Assembly (NCBI RefSeq): GCF_019402645.1
Contig: NZ_VKKS01000001.1
Location: forward strand, 2,912,811-2,976,810
Source of the DNA: Morganella morganii
GTDB taxonomy: Bacteria; Pseudomonadota; Gammaproteobacteria; Enterobacterales; Enterobacteriaceae
Direction: 5' to 3'
DNA length: 64,000 nt
A program made the translations under genes and the position numbers. The notes below the pieces were generated by a model that was given only the letters and a program-made list of their open reading frames with translations, was not told the DNA's origin and made no database searches. Shown here one piece after another: positions 12,245 through 22,407 of the stretch (position 1 is its first letter; each line of letters opens with the position of its first letter).

Positions 12245-12589
12245 GGGTTAACTCCTTTGAGACTATCGGCGTTAATATTATGCAAACAATTAACTCGAAA
12301 AAAGCAGATTATTTAGCGGTAACAACTCGTATATTCCTTGCAATTCAGGGTTTGTATCACAGAATATCCTGACAAATGCGCTTTAATTAACCATATATTA
12401 ACATTTTGTTTTCGATCAAGTATATCTATCTCATGATCCATTATATCGGCAGATATTCTGCTATCGTTACCGATGTTCACTGAATAAAACAGGTTATCCC
12501 ATGTACGCCACGCTGTTTTTCCGGGTATCGCAGTGATGACCATCTACTCCGGCGTGGTGTCAGTTCCCGCTCTGCTTTGACCCGGCCTG
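12245..12589. other. Region upstream of nhaA
   Basis: About 345 bases. The nhaA promoter must lie here. The distal part (about 12500-12589) reads as noisy fragments that may belong to the adjoining transporter relic. No intact gene is seen. Confidence 0.5.
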
Positions 12590-12801
12590 ACCGGCGGGAT
12601 CCTGCAAATTTCAGCTACGGCATTGTGATATGGGCGATGAGACAGGCACCGATTATGATTGTCGCAGCGTTACGGGAGACCAGCGTGCTGTTCGCATTGC
12701 TGCTCTCCGTGTATTTCCTGAAAGAGAAGCCGACACCCGCCCGGATTCCGGCCGCCTGTATTATTGTGGCCGGGGTGATTGTGACAAAACCGGGCAGTTA
12801 G
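12590..12801 (+). pseudogene. C-terminal relic of an EamA/DMT-family transporter
   Basis: About 65 codons read PANFSYGIVIWAMRQAPIM and continue VAALRETSVLFALLLS, then LKEKPTPARIPAACIIVAG. This is the last two helices of an EamA-type drug/metabolite transporter, including the conserved ALRETSV motif. Full members have about 280-300 residues, so only the end remains, and the sequence before it is interrupted by stops. Its stop codon overlaps that of the convergent gene at 12798. It is probably not functional. Confidence 0.75.
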
Positions 12802-13211
12802 TCCGGATTGTTATCATACAACCGGTTCAGTCCGGCAAGGTCAATTTCACCGGCAATGATTTCCACCGGTGTTCTGAGAAACGGTTTTGCATGGTTCTCC
12901 GCGATCTTCTGTATATGCCCCGTCATCTGATCTTTACTGAATTTCAGCTGAGTCAGTGTATCCGCCAGCCGGGTATTCTGCTGCCGATCGGCCTCCGTAA
13001 TTGCTTCATTAAATTCCCTGTGCGATGTTGCAGCAATATCCCGGGCGGAAAGATACGGACTGAAGGCCGAAACCTGCTGTGCTGTATTCTGCACACCCAA
13101 AATCAGCAGGCCGATCAGCCGGTGACTATCACCACCTGCTGTACTGCTGATAAACCGGGAAACAGAAATATCCTGTGATACGGAAGATGAGGTGAGAACA
13201 GGTGTATACAT
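12798..13211 (-). CDS. Hypothetical protein, family not recognised
   Basis: A 137-residue soluble protein starting MYTPVLTSSSVSQDISVS; the ATG at 13211 follows AAGGA at 7 nt, so I prefer it to a longer frame that would extend to 13337. Residues 70-125 are predicted helical and charged (FNEAITEADRQQN, LKFSKDQMTGHIQKIAENH). There is no signal peptide or clear membrane segment. It lies just downstream of dnaJ, beyond the dnaJ terminator, and is convergent with a transporter relic. The Ser/Thr-rich N-terminus is compatible with a secreted substrate, but that is only a guess. Confidence 0.6.
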   Translation of the reverse strand: MYTPVLTSSSVSQDISVSRFISSTAGGDSHRLIGLLILGVQNTAQQVSAFSPYLSARDIAATSHREFNEAITEADRQQNTRLADTLTQLKFSKDQMTGHIQKIAENHAKPFLRTPVEIIAGEIDLAGLNRLYDNNPD

Positions 13212-13281
13212 ATCATGATCCTTATAATGAATTGATAAGAAACAATAAAGTAATACCGCCGGATAACCTGCAAAAAAAACA

Positions 13282-13316
13282 CAAAAAACCGGCCGGGAAG
13301 ATGACCCCGGCCGGTT
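13282..13316 (-). terminator. Terminator of the dnaKJ operon
   Basis: An 11-bp perfect GC-rich stem (AACCGGCCGGG / CCCGGCCGGTT) is followed by TTTTGTG and more U residues on the minus strand, directly past dnaJ. Confidence 0.85.
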
Positions 13317-13341
13317 ATTATATCGCTTATCTGACAATGAC

Positions 13342-14475
13342 TTATTTGGTCAGGTCATCAAAGAATTTTTTCACGCCGTCAAAGAAGCGTTTTGCTTTCG
13401 GGCTGTTGTTATGACCGCTCTGGCCTTCAACAGATTCACCGAACTCACGTAACAGTTCTTTCTGTTTTTCGCTCAGTTTCACCGGGGTTTCCACCACCAC
13501 ACGACACATCAGGTCGCCCTGAATTCCGCCGCGCGCCGGTCTGACACCTTTGCCTTTCATGCGGAACAGTTTGCCGGTCTGAGTTTCTGCCGGGATTTTC
13601 AGCTTAACGCGCCCGTCCAGTGTCGGTACTTCAATCTCACCGCCCAGCGCCGCAATGGCAAAGCCAATCGGCACTTCACAGTAGAGATTGCTGCCGTCAC
13701 GCTCGAAGATGCTGTGCTGGCGGACATGAACCTCGACATACAAATCGCCTGCCGGAGCGCCCATTTCGCCTGCTTCACCTTCACCGGTCAGACGGATACG
13801 ATCGCCGGTATCCATCCCCGCCGGGATTTTAACTGACAGGGTTTTATAGCGTTCAACACGCCCGTGACCATGACACTTACTGCACGGATCTTTAATGATT
13901 TTACCGCGGCCGTGACAGGTCGGACACGCCTGCTGCACCGCAAAAAAGCCCTGGCGCATCTGCACCTGACCCATACCGTGACAGGTCGGACACTCCTGCG
14001 GTTCAGTACCTTCTTTCGCCCCGCTGCCATGACATTTATCACAGGTCTCCAGGGTCGGAATACGGATCTCTTTGGTCACACCACGAACCGCTTCTTCAAG
14101 GGTCAGTTCGATATTGTAACGCAGGTCTGCTCCGCGTGCCGCGCGTTGCTGACGGCGACCACCACCAAAAATATCACCGAAGACGTCACCAAAGATATCA
14201 CCGAAGTCAGCACCGCCGAAACCGCCGCCGCCGCCACCCATACCGCCCTGCTCAAATGCCGCGTGGCCGTATTGGTCATAAGCCGCACGTTTCTGTGCGT
14301 CGGTGAGGATCTCGTAAGCTTCTTTAATTTCTTTGAATTTATCTTCCGCGTCTTTATCACCCTGATTACGGTCAGGGTGATATTTCATCGCAAGGCGTTT
14401 GTAGGCTTTTTTAATCTCTTTGTCATCCGCAGACTTCGAGACGCCCAACACCTCGTAGTAATCTTTTTTTGCCAT
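13342..14475 (-). CDS. dnaJ: Co-chaperone DnaJ
   Basis: The Hsp40 partner of DnaK; it delivers clients and stimulates the DnaK ATPase. The 377-residue protein has an N-terminal J domain with HPD in [10 protein letters not shown] (about 33-35), a Gly/Phe-rich linker ([16 protein letters not shown]) and four CxxCxGxG zinc repeats (about 144-210: [32 protein letters not shown]) before the C-terminal client-binding domains. It lies 102 nt after dnaK in one operon. Confidence 0.98.
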   Translation of the reverse strand: MAKKDYYEVLGVSKSADDKEIKKAYKRLAMKYHPDRNQGDKDAEDKFKEIKEAYEILTDAQKRAAYDQYGHAAFEQGGMGGGGGGFGGADFGDIFGDVFGDIFGGGRRQQRAARGADLRYNIELTLEEAVRGVTKEIRIPTLETCDKCHGSGAKEGTEPQECPTCHGMGQVQMRQGFFAVQQACPTCHGRGKIIKDPCSKCHGHGRVERYKTLSVKIPAGMDTGDRIRLTGEGEAGEMGAPAGDLYVEVHVRQHSIFERDGSNLYCEVPIGFAIAALGGEIEVPTLDGRVKLKIPAETQTGKLFRMKGKGVRPARGGIQGDLMCRVVVETPVKLSEKQKELLREFGESVEGQSGHNNSPKAKRFFDGVKKFFDDLTK

Positions 14476-14577
14476 CCGTTTTGTCCCTTAACACAAGCAC
14501 ACGGGCGCAGAGTTTCCTCAACGCCCGTGCCGGTTTTCAGTGATTAATAACAGTCATCACCGCGCCCGCTAAGGGCC

Positions 14578-16500
14578 TTATTTTTTGTCTTTGCTGTCGT
14601 CAACTTCTTCGAATTCAGCATCAACAACATCATCATTTTTACCTGCATCCTGCGCGGCATCAGCACCTGCTGCACCTGCCTGCGCCTGCTGCTGGGCAAT
14701 TTCCATCAGTTTGGCAGAAGCGTCGATCAGCGCTTTCGTTTTCTCTTCGATAGCGGCTTTATCTTCGCCTTTCGCTGCGATTTCCAGCTCACTCACGGCC
14801 TGCTCGATTTTTACTTTATCGTCGCCCGGCAGTTTGTCGCCCGCTTCTTCGATCTGTTTACGGGTGGCGTGAACCAGCTGATCGGCCTGGTTACGAACCT
14901 GTACCAGCTCTTCGAATTTACGGTCAGCTTCGGCGTTAGCTTCTGCATCACGTACCATTTTCTGGATCTCTTCTTCGTTCAGACCGGAAGAGGCCTTGAT
15001 GGTGATATTCTGCTCACGGCCGCTGTTTTTGTCTTTCGCAGACACATGCAGGATACCGTCGGCATCGATGTCAAAAGTGACTTCGATCTGCGGCATACCG
15101 CGTGGTGCAGCCTGAATGCCATCCAGGTTAAACTGACCCAGTGATTTGTTGTCACCGGAACGTTTACGCTCACCCTGCAGAACATGGATAGTTACCGCAG
15201 ACTGATTGTCTTCCGCTGTTGAGAATACCTGGCTGTGTTTGGTCGGGATAGTGGTGTTCTTCGCAATCAGCGGAGTCATCACGCCACCCATGGTTTCGAT
15301 ACCCAGAGACAGCGGGGTAACGTCCAGCAGCAGCACATCTTTAACATCACCACCTAACACTCCGCCCTGTACCGCAGCACCAACCGCCACAGCTTCGTCC
15401 GGGTTCACGTCTTTACGCGGTTCTTTACCGAAGAAATCAGCAACGGTTTTCTGAACCAGCGGCATACGGGTCTGACCACCTACCAGGATAACATCATTGA
15501 TATCGTTCACTGACAGACCGGCATCCTGTAATGCCACTTTGACCGGATCCATAGAGCGTTTAACCAGATCTTCAACCAGTGATTCCAGTTTCGCACGGGT
15601 CACTTTGATGTTCATATGTTTAGGACCGGTCGCGTCCGCCGTGATGTACGGCAGGTTAACGTCAGTCTGCTGAGCGGAAGAAAGCTCGATTTTCGCTTTC
15701 TCGGCAGCTTCTTTCAGACGCTGCATTGCCAGCGGGTCGTTACGCAGATCGATACCCTGTTCTTTCTTAAACTCTTCAACCAGATAGTTGATCATGCGGC
15801 TGTCGAAGTCTTCACCCCCTAAGTGGGTGTCGCCGTTCGTTGCCAGCACTTCATAGGTTTTTTCGCCATCCACTTCATCGATTTCGATGATAGAGATATC
15901 GAAAGTACCACCACCGAGGTCGAATACCGCGATAGTACGGTTACCCACTTCACGGTCAAGGCCGTAAGCCAGTGCCGCAGCAGTCGGTTCGTTGATAATA
16001 CGTTTTACATCCAGACCTGCGATACGGCCGGCGTCTTTGGTTGCCTGACGCTGAGCGTCGTTAAAGTAAGCAGGTACAGTGATAACCGCTTCGGTTACCG
16101 GTTCGCCGAGATAATCTTCAGCAGTTTTCTTCATTTTTTTCAGGACTTCAGCAGAAACCTGTGGTGGTGCCATTTTCTGGCCTTTTGCTTCCACCCATGC
16201 GTCGCCGTTATCAGAGCTGACAATTTTGTACGGCATGATATTCATATCACGGCGCACTTCTTCATCGTCAAAACGACGACCAATCAGACGTTTGATTGCA
16301 AACAGTGTGTTCTGCGGATTGGTAACAGCCTGACGTTTTGCCGGCTGACCGACCAGGATTTCACCATCCTGTGTATACGCGATGATTGACGGCGTTGTGC
16401 GGTCGCCTTCTGCGTTCTCCAGGACACGTGCCTGATTACCATCCATTACAGCAACACAAGAGTTGGTTGTACCTAAGTCGATACCAATAATTTTACCCAT
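14578..16500 (-). CDS. dnaK: Chaperone DnaK (Hsp70)
   Basis: An ATP-dependent chaperone of 640 residues. The start [18 protein letters not shown], the phosphate-binding GGGTFDISI segment (about residue 197) and the linker [18 protein letters not shown] lead into the substrate domain, and a C-terminal Ala/Gln-rich lid ends [13 protein letters not shown] heat-shock promoter lies 44-72 nt upstream. dnaJ follows. Confidence 0.98.
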   Translation of the reverse strand: MGKIIGIDLGTTNSCVAVMDGNQARVLENAEGDRTTPSIIAYTQDGEILVGQPAKRQAVTNPQNTLFAIKRLIGRRFDDEEVRRDMNIMPYKIVSSDNGDAWVEAKGQKMAPPQVSAEVLKKMKKTAEDYLGEPVTEAVITVPAYFNDAQRQATKDAGRIAGLDVKRIINEPTAAALAYGLDREVGNRTIAVFDLGGGTFDISIIEIDEVDGEKTYEVLATNGDTHLGGEDFDSRMINYLVEEFKKEQGIDLRNDPLAMQRLKEAAEKAKIELSSAQQTDVNLPYITADATGPKHMNIKVTRAKLESLVEDLVKRSMDPVKVALQDAGLSVNDINDVILVGGQTRMPLVQKTVADFFGKEPRKDVNPDEAVAVGAAVQGGVLGGDVKDVLLLDVTPLSLGIETMGGVMTPLIAKNTTIPTKHSQVFSTAEDNQSAVTIHVLQGERKRSGDNKSLGQFNLDGIQAAPRGMPQIEVTFDIDADGILHVSAKDKNSGREQNITIKASSGLNEEEIQKMVRDAEANAEADRKFEELVQVRNQADQLVHATRKQIEEAGDKLPGDDKVKIEQAVSELEIAAKGEDKAAIEEKTKALIDASAKLMEIAQQQAQAGAAGADAAQDAGKNDDVVDAEFEEVDDSKDKK

Positions 16501-16543
16501 CTAAAGGCCTCCGAATAATTCTGTTCGTCTTACGCTACCGATA

Positions 16544-16572
16544 TATATGAGGTTCAATTTTCACTTTTCAAG
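16544..16572 (-). promoter_or_regulatory. Sigma-32 (heat-shock) promoter of dnaKJ
   Basis: On the minus strand CTTGAA (16567-16572) and CCTCATATA (16544-16552) are separated by 14 nt, which fits the sigma-32 consensus CTTGAA-N13/15-CCCCATNT. It is placed about 44 nt before the dnaK start. Confidence 0.8.
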
Positions 16573-16751
16573 AAAAAATTTTTCACTCACCCGTCACCCG
16601 GAACATTTCCGGCGGTACCGGATATCCGCAGCGTTAAAAGGGATTCAACTGAGTTTCAGTTTCCGATGACAACTAGATGGGGCCATAAATACATTCATCA
16701 AGGGGAAAATGAAAAAAAAACAGATTATTTAAAAGAAAATGATGAAACACT
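16573..16751. other. Spacer between the MHS transporter and dnaK
   Basis: AT-rich sequence upstream of the heat-shock promoter. Only fragmentary frames are present; no gene is supported. Confidence 0.5.
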
Positions 16752-16785
16752 GAAAAATACCGCGCTGACAGTCATATCAGCACGG
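16752..16785 (-). terminator. Terminator after the MHS transporter
   Basis: A 9-bp stem with one G-U pair (CCGTGCTGA / TCAGCGCGG) is followed by TATTTTTC on the minus strand, about 30 nt past the transporter stop. Confidence 0.65.
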
Positions 16786-16814
16786 CACTCACACAGCACG
16801 GACAGCAGGGTTTA

Positions 16815-18113
16815 TCAGGAGCTGAAAACCGTCATCCGCTGGCGCACCGCAGCTTTCCTCATATACAACCCCAGCAGCAGGCCAATCAGAGAGAGCCCCA
16901 GCATATAATACGCCGGTGCCAGCGGTGTCCATTTCAGGAACAGGGTAACCACCACCGGCGTCAGTCCGCCGAAAATGGCATAGGAAAGGTTGTAGGAGAA
17001 CGAAATACCGCTGAAGCGGATCTCCGCCGGATAGCTGTTCACCATCACAAACGGTACCGCGCCCACCACACCGACACTGAATCCGGCCAGTCCGTAAGTC
17101 AGTGACAGCGGCGTGCCGGGCTCACCGGCGGTAAGATAAAAATACCCGGTGCAGACCGCCAGCAGCAGGCTGCCGAAGGTAAATACCAGCGGGGAGCCCA
17201 GCTTGTCACACAGATAGCCGGCGACCAGACACCCGGCGCACAGTGCCAGAATCGCGGTCATATTGGCGACGGAAACCACCGCTTTCGCCAGGCCGAATTC
17301 CGTCTGCAAATAAGCCGGGGTCAGCAGGATCACCACCACAACCCCGGCGGAGAGCAGCCAGGTCAGCAGCATGGAGATCACAATCGCTTCTTTGTGATTC
17401 ATCACCACGGTCTTCAGCGGCAGTTCTTTCGCCAGCGCTTTTTGCTGCTTCATCTCCTGAAAGACAGGGGTTTCTGCCAGCCAGCGGCGCAGATAAAGCG
17501 CCACAAACCCGAAGATTCCCCCGAGGAAGAACGGCACGCGCCAACCCCAGGCAAGTTGCTGCTCTTCGGTAAAGAATGTTGCCATCATCATCGCCACCAG
17601 CGAACCAAGCAGGATACCGACGGTCAGCCCGGCCGTCAGCGTGCCGCAGGCAATGCCGATACGGTGCTTCGGCACATGCTCGGAAACAAACACCCACGCC
17701 CCCGGCACTTCCCCGCCGATCGCCGCCCCCTGCATCACCCGCATCAGCAGAAGCAGTAACGGCGCGGCAATGCCGATAGAGTCATAAGTCGGCAGCAGGC
17801 CGATGCAAAGTGTCGGCACCGCCATCAGCAGAATGCTGAGGGAGAACATTTTTTTGCGCCCGACCAGGTCGCCGAAGTGAGCCATCACAATGCCGCCCAG
17901 CGGGCGCACCAGATAACCGGCAGCAAAGATCCCGAAAGTCTGCATCTGCACCAGCCATGCGGGGATATCCGGCGGGAAAAACAATTTACCGATAGTGACG
18001 GCAAAAAAGATGAAAATAATAAAATCGTAAAATTCGAGTGCGCCACCCAGGGCCGCGAGAGAGAGAGTTTTATAATCCTGCCGGTTGAGTGTCCGGGGAA
18101 TGGTCTGTGCCAT
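16815..18113 (-). CDS. MFS transporter, metabolite:H+ symporter (MHS) type
   Basis: A 432-residue inner-membrane transporter of the ProP/ShiA-like MHS group, which take up organic acids or osmolytes with protons. Seen are the N-terminal GGALEFYDFIIFIFFAV, the MFS loop 2-3 motif AHFGDLVGRKKMF (about 80-95), RVMQGAAIGGEVPGAW and RRWLAETPVF, with about twelve hydrophobic segments. The substrate cannot be named from sequence. It lies in the position occupied in E. coli by satP (yaaH), between mog and dnaK, and follows mog by 117 nt. Confidence 0.88.
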   Translation of the reverse strand: MAQTIPRTLNRQDYKTLSLAALGGALEFYDFIIFIFFAVTIGKLFFPPDIPAWLVQMQTFGIFAAGYLVRPLGGIVMAHFGDLVGRKKMFSLSILLMAVPTLCIGLLPTYDSIGIAAPLLLLLMRVMQGAAIGGEVPGAWVFVSEHVPKHRIGIACGTLTAGLTVGILLGSLVAMMMATFFTEEQQLAWGWRVPFFLGGIFGFVALYLRRWLAETPVFQEMKQQKALAKELPLKTVVMNHKEAIVISMLLTWLLSAGVVVVILLTPAYLQTEFGLAKAVVSVANMTAILALCAGCLVAGYLCDKLGSPLVFTFGSLLLAVCTGYFYLTAGEPGTPLSLTYGLAGFSVGVVGAVPFVMVNSYPAEIRFSGISFSYNLSYAIFGGLTPVVVTLFLKWTPLAPAYYMLGLSLIGLLLGLYMRKAAVRQRMTVFSS

Positions 18114-18230
18114 GGGTTCACCTTTCCTGTCTTTACATTGCCGTTATCTTAACTTTACATAAGTGGATAACCGCATCATAGGACAAGAAAGGTGTCCGGG
18201 GAAATGTTTTTTATTTCTGAAAACTCAGTA

Positions 18231-18815
18231 TTAGTGCGGCGTTATTGCTGATTTCGGACGGAATGCCGCAACAATTTCAGGGTTCGTTTCAATATAAGGC
18301 CCATCCAGTAACTGTATACAATACGGTACACTTGCGAAAATACCTGAAACGATCACCTTACCGTTTTCATCTTTCAGCCCTTCCAGGGTTTCGGCAATAG
18401 CTTTCGGCTGGCCCGGAAGATTGAGGATCAGCGACTGATTGCGGATCACCCCCACCTGGCGGGATAAAATCGCGGTCGGCACAAATTTCAGGCTGATCTG
18501 ACGCATCTGTTCACCGAATCCCGGCATTTCACGATCCGCCACCGCCAGTGTTGCATCCGGAGTCACATCACGCCGTGCCGGGCCTGTTCCGCCGGTTGTC
18601 AGCACCAGATGGCAGCCGGATTCATCCACCAGTTCACACAGTGTCTGGCTGATCATCGCTTCTTCATCCGGGATCAGACGGGTTTCTGTCTGAAAAGGCG
18701 TGGTGATGGTTTTTTCCAGCCATGCCTGTAAGGCCGGAATACCTTTATCTTCATAAATACCACCGGATGCGCGGTCAGAAACCGAGACAAGACCGATGCG
18801 CAACATATTGTTCAT
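18231..18815 (-). CDS. mog: Molybdopterin adenylyltransferase
   Basis: It adenylates molybdopterin before molybdate insertion. The start at 18815 follows GAGGTG closely and gives 194 residues (E. coli 195); an upstream in-frame start would add eleven unconserved residues. The family signature TTGGTGPARRDVTPDAT lies at about residue 70-86, with RQVGVIRNQSLILNLPGQPK further on. It lies between talB and the MHS transporter. Confidence 0.95.
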   Translation of the reverse strand: MNNMLRIGLVSVSDRASGGIYEDKGIPALQAWLEKTITTPFQTETRLIPDEEAMISQTLCELVDESGCHLVLTTGGTGPARRDVTPDATLAVADREMPGFGEQMRQISLKFVPTAILSRQVGVIRNQSLILNLPGQPKAIAETLEGLKDENGKVIVSGIFASVPYCIQLLDGPYIETNPEIVAAFRPKSAITPH

Positions 18816-18871
18816 AGTCACCTCAACGTCATTTTGACTCCGGGGCACAGCATAGCATTGCCGCCGGAAAC

Positions 18872-18901
18872 AAAAAAGGCAGCCTCCCGGCTGCCCTTTT
18901 T
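18872..18901 (-). terminator. Terminator after talB
   Basis: The perfect 7-bp stem GGCAGCC / GGCTGCC with short flanking A/T runs is followed by six U on the minus strand, 20 nt beyond talB. Confidence 0.85.
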
Positions 18902-18921
18902 ATCTGACTGTTTTATAACGA

Positions 18922-19875
18922 TTACAGCAGATCTGCGATCATTTTTTCCAGTTTGCCCTGGTCTACCGCAAACTTACGGATACCGTCCGCCAGTTTCTCT
19001 GTTGCCATCGCATCGCTGTGGTGACCCCAGTAGAATTCAGCTTCTGTCAGCGGTGCAGGACGCGCTTTCACTTCACCTTTGTATTCCAGTTTGCGTTCAA
19101 CCACGCCGGTCGCTTCTGACAGCTCTTTGAGCAGAGCAGGTGCGATAGTCAGGCGGTCACAACCGGCCAGTTCCAGGATCTCACCGGAGTTACGGAAGCT
19201 TGCGCCCATAACCACAGTTTTGTAGCCGTGTTCTTTGTAGTAATTGTAGATTTCAGTCACTGAAATCACGCCGGGATCTTCTGCCGGTGCGAACTCTTTT
19301 TTGTCGCCGTTTGCTTTGTACCAGTCGAGGATACGGCCGACAAACGGAGAAATCAGATACACGCCTGCTTCCGCACAGGCACGTGCCTGAGCAAAGGAGA
19401 ACAACAGTGTCAGGTTACAGTTGATGCCTTCTTTTTCCAGCTGTTCCGCCGCGCGGATACCCTGCCAGGTGGATGCCAGTTTGATCAGGATACGGTCGTT
19501 GCTGATACCGGCATCGTTATACAGTTTAATGAGACGTTTTGCTTTGGCAATACTTGCCTGTGTGTCATAAGAGAGACGGGCATCCACTTCTGTGGAGATG
19601 CGGCCCGGGATCAGTTTCAGTATTTCCAGACCGATATTCACCGCCAGATTATCACCGGCATCGATAATCTGCTGTTCGCGTGAATCGCTCTGTGCACGTG
19701 CCCGGGTCACCGCATCATCAATTAACTTACGGTATTCCGGAATCTGCGCCGCATTGAGGATCAGAGAAGGGTTGGTGGTGGCATCCTGTGGTTTGTAAAG
19801 CTTCATCGCTTCAATGTCACCGGTATCGGCCACGACCGTGGTCAGATTACGCAGGGAAGTTAATTTATCGGTCAT
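18922..19875 (-). CDS. talB: Transaldolase
   Basis: A non-oxidative pentose-phosphate enzyme that moves a dihydroxyacetone unit between sugar phosphates. The 317-residue protein has the Schiff-base lysine at 132 (ILIKLASTW), the signature ATTNPSLIL (about 32-40) and [11 protein letters not shown]. Length and start match TalB. It is followed by mog as in E. coli. Confidence 0.97.
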   Translation of the reverse strand: MTDKLTSLRNLTTVVADTGDIEAMKLYKPQDATTNPSLILNAAQIPEYRKLIDDAVTRARAQSDSREQQIIDAGDNLAVNIGLEILKLIPGRISTEVDARLSYDTQASIAKAKRLIKLYNDAGISNDRILIKLASTWQGIRAAEQLEKEGINCNLTLLFSFAQARACAEAGVYLISPFVGRILDWYKANGDKKEFAPAEDPGVISVTEIYNYYKEHGYKTVVMGASFRNSGEILELAGCDRLTIAPALLKELSEATGVVERKLEYKGEVKARPAPLTEAEFYWGHHSDAMATEKLADGIRKFAVDQGKLEKMIADLL

Positions 19876-19904
19876 TTTCGTCTCTCATCTTATGTCAGAA
19901 GATA

Positions 19905-20027
19905 CTCTAAATAATTCGGGATGCCGGAAAGCGACAAACGAAGACTGGCGGGGAGCATAGATAAACTATGTGACCCGGCGAGCTTTGCGTAGTCAACACC
20001 CCGGCATTCTGAAGTATGACGAGTACA
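19905..20027. repeat. ERIC-like imperfect palindrome
   Basis: The roughly 120-base segment between talB and yaaA has the outline of an ERIC element: a left arm with ATGCCGGAAAGCGACAAACG, a centre GGGAGCATAGATAAACTATG, TGACCCGGCGAGC, and a right arm CCGGCATTCTGAAGTATGAC. The arms are complementary (GATGCCGG with CCGGCATT). ERIC/IRU elements are non-coding repeats scattered in Enterobacterales. I found no second copy in the window. The exact ends are uncertain by several bases. Confidence 0.75.
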
Positions 20028-20244
20028 GATGGCAATATGCCGCAACTGCATCCGATAATATCACGGACAGCCTGCCGCGCAAGCAGGGAAAATCCGGTGC
20101 CGCACCGGTGATCCGCCGTTATTCTGCTGTAATCCGGAGAGTTTCCTGTTTTCTGCGCAATCACCGATTACAGTGATTTGCCCGCTCTGCACTTTTTTTT
20201 GTTAGAGTAACCTTAATAATGACAATATCAGACCGGAGCCGACT

Positions 20245-21036
20245 ATGCTGCTGACCATTTCCCCTGCCAAAACCCTCGATTATGACAGCCCGTTAGCCAC
20301 TGAGCGCTATACACAGCCAGAGCTGCTGGCGCAGTCAGAAGCCCTGATTGAAACCTGCCGTAAACTGACTCCGGCGGATATCGGCTCGCTGATGCATATC
20401 AGTGACAAACTGGCGGGTCTGAATGCCGCCCGTTTCGGAGAATGGCAGCCGGATTTCACGCCGGACAATGCCCGTCAGGCAATTCTGGCATTTAAAGGAG
20501 ATGTGTATACCGGGATGCAGGCAGAAACCTTCAGTGACACCGATTTTGATTTTGCCCAGCAGCATCTGCGTATGCTCTCCGGACTGTACGGTGTGCTGCG
20601 CCCGCTGGATCTGATGCAGCCTTACCGTCTGGAAATGGGCACAAAACTCACCAATCCGCGCGGCAAGGATCTGTATGCGTTCTGGGGCGATATTATTACA
20701 GACAATCTTAATCAGGCGCTGGCCGCACAGGGTGACAACGTACTGGTGAATCTGGCCTCTGATGAATACTTTAAAGCGGTGGATCCGAAGAAACTGGATG
20801 CGGTGATTATCAAACCGGTTTTCCTGGATGAGAAAAACGGTAAGTATAAAGTGATCAGCTTCTATGCGAAGAAGGCCCGCGGGCTGATGAGCCGGTTTAT
20901 TATTCAGAACCGCCTGACACAGCCGTCTCAGCTGACAGAATTTAACCTCGACGGCTACCGTTTTGATGAAAGTCAGTCCGGTGAACGGGAACTGGTGTTT
21001 ACACGGCCGGAAAGTGCCGGTGCTGATAACGGGTAA
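20245..21036 (+). CDS. yaaA: Peroxide-stress protein YaaA (UPF0246/DUF328)
   Basis: In E. coli YaaA lowers free iron and oxidative damage under hydrogen peroxide stress. The 263-residue protein begins [16 protein letters not shown] and shows the family segments [40 protein letters not shown] and [13 protein letters not shown]. It is transcribed toward thrC. A GC-rich hairpin (GCTGCGCC / GGCGCAGC) at about 21071-21092 lies between the two convergent genes but has no U-run. Confidence 0.95.
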   Translation: MLLTISPAKTLDYDSPLATERYTQPELLAQSEALIETCRKLTPADIGSLMHISDKLAGLNAARFGEWQPDFTPDNARQAILAFKGDVYTGMQAETFSDTDFDFAQQHLRMLSGLYGVLRPLDLMQPYRLEMGTKLTNPRGKDLYAFWGDIITDNLNQALAAQGDNVLVNLASDEYFKAVDPKKLDAVIIKPVFLDEKNGKYKVISFYAKKARGLMSRFIIQNRLTQPSQLTEFNLDGYRFDESQSGERELVFTRPESAGADNG

Positions 21037-21105
21037 AACAAAAAGTCGCGGTAAATACCTCCCTGTACGCTCAGCTGCGCCATCCCCGGCGCAGCCTGCC
21101 TTACA

Positions 21106-22398
21106 TTACGGCTTCACCGTCTTCAGCAGATAGTCCCGCAGTGCCGCAAAATCCGCCGGTAACACGGCAGACAGCAGCGGCAGAGAGGCCCGCTCTGCCA
21201 GTTCCGGCGGTAACGGTAGTTTGCGATCCAGAATCGCTTCCACACTTTCCGGGAATTTGGCCGGATGCGCTGTGCCGAGGAAAATACCGTACTCACCCGG
21301 CTGCAAATCACTGCGCAGCAGACGATAGGCAATCGCGGCATGCGGCTCGGAAATATAGCCTTTCGCGGCCAGATCCCGCATCGTTTCACGGGTTTCGTCG
21401 TCACTCACCGCACCGGAACGTAACGCTTTCAGTGACCAGCCTTCACGCGCAAACAGGGCTTCAATACGCGGCCAGTTGTTCGGCTGGCTGACATCCATAG
21501 CATTAGATAAGGTTGCCACTGTCGCCGCCGGTTTCCACTGCCCGTCCGCCAGATAGCGGGGCACCGTGTCGTTGGCATTGGTCGCGGCGATAAAGCGTTT
21601 CACCGGCAGCCCCATCGCTTTCGCCAGCACCCCGGCGGTCAGGTCACCGAAGTTGCCGCTCGGCACCGAAAACACCAGTTCACCGCGTTTTTCAGCCGGA
21701 ACCTGTGCCACCGCTTCAAAGTAGTAGCAGATTTGCGCCAGCAGGCGGCTGATATTAATGGAGTTTGCCGAGTTCAGATGCAGTGTCTGTTTCAGTTCCT
21801 CATCATCAAACGCCTGTTTCACCAGCGCCTGACAGGCATCAAAATCATCCTGCACTGCCACAGTGTGAATATTACCGCCAAGAGTACAAAACAGTTTTTC
21901 CTGTAACGGGCTGATTTTCCCCTGCGGATAGAGGATCACCACCTGCACATTTTTCAGGCCGTAAAAGGCGTGCGCGACTGCTGCTCCGGTATCCCCGGAG
22001 GTGGCAGTCAGAATAGTGACCGGTTTGTCACCGGCAACGGCTGCCAGTGCCTGCGCCATAAAACGCCCGCCGAAATCTTTGAATGCCAGTGTCGGGCCGT
22101 GAAACAACTCCAGACAGGCCACATCCGGCTCCACCGGATTCAGCGGTGCCGGGAAAGCAAAGGCAGCACAGACTCGCGATGCCAGCTCAGCTTCCGGAAT
22201 TTCATCACCAATCAGTGCATGCAGAATGGCGGTACTGCGGCTGACAAAATCCATCGCCAGCAATCTGTTCATCTCCGCCGTATCAAAAAACGGAATCTCA
22301 CGCGGGAAGAACAACCCCTGTCCGCGTCCCAGCCCCTGTTTTACCGCCTGTGCAAAACTGACTTTCTCACTCTCATCTTTTAAATTGTACAGTTCCAT
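21106..22398 (-). CDS. thrC: Threonine synthase
   Basis: A PLP enzyme that converts O-phosphohomoserine to threonine. It has 430 residues, with the PLP lysine at 107 (TLAFKDFGGRF) and TATSGDTGAAVAHAFYG. It is the last gene of thrABC, 9 nt after thrB, and is controlled with the operon by the thrL attenuator. Confidence 0.97.
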   Translation of the reverse strand: MELYNLKDESEKVSFAQAVKQGLGRGQGLFFPREIPFFDTAEMNRLLAMDFVSRSTAILHALIGDEIPEAELASRVCAAFAFPAPLNPVEPDVACLELFHGPTLAFKDFGGRFMAQALAAVAGDKPVTILTATSGDTGAAVAHAFYGLKNVQVVILYPQGKISPLQEKLFCTLGGNIHTVAVQDDFDACQALVKQAFDDEELKQTLHLNSANSINISRLLAQICYYFEAVAQVPAEKRGELVFSVPSGNFGDLTAGVLAKAMGLPVKRFIAATNANDTVPRYLADGQWKPAATVATLSNAMDVSQPNNWPRIEALFAREGWSLKALRSGAVSDDETRETMRDLAAKGYISEPHAAIAYRLLRSDLQPGEYGIFLGTAHPAKFPESVEAILDRKLPLPPELAERASLPLLSAVLPADFAALRDYLLKTVKP

Positions 22399-22407
22399 TT
22401 TTTACCT

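Noticed and set aside
14585-14872. Plus-strand frame rich in Ser/Ala opposite the end of dnaK
   Set aside because: Composition mirrors the Ala/Glu/Lys-rich DnaK tail on the other strand; it is a shadow frame.
21071-21092. GC-rich hairpin between yaaA and thrC as a bidirectional terminator
   Set aside because: Neither strand has a U-run after the stem; factor-independent termination is not supported.
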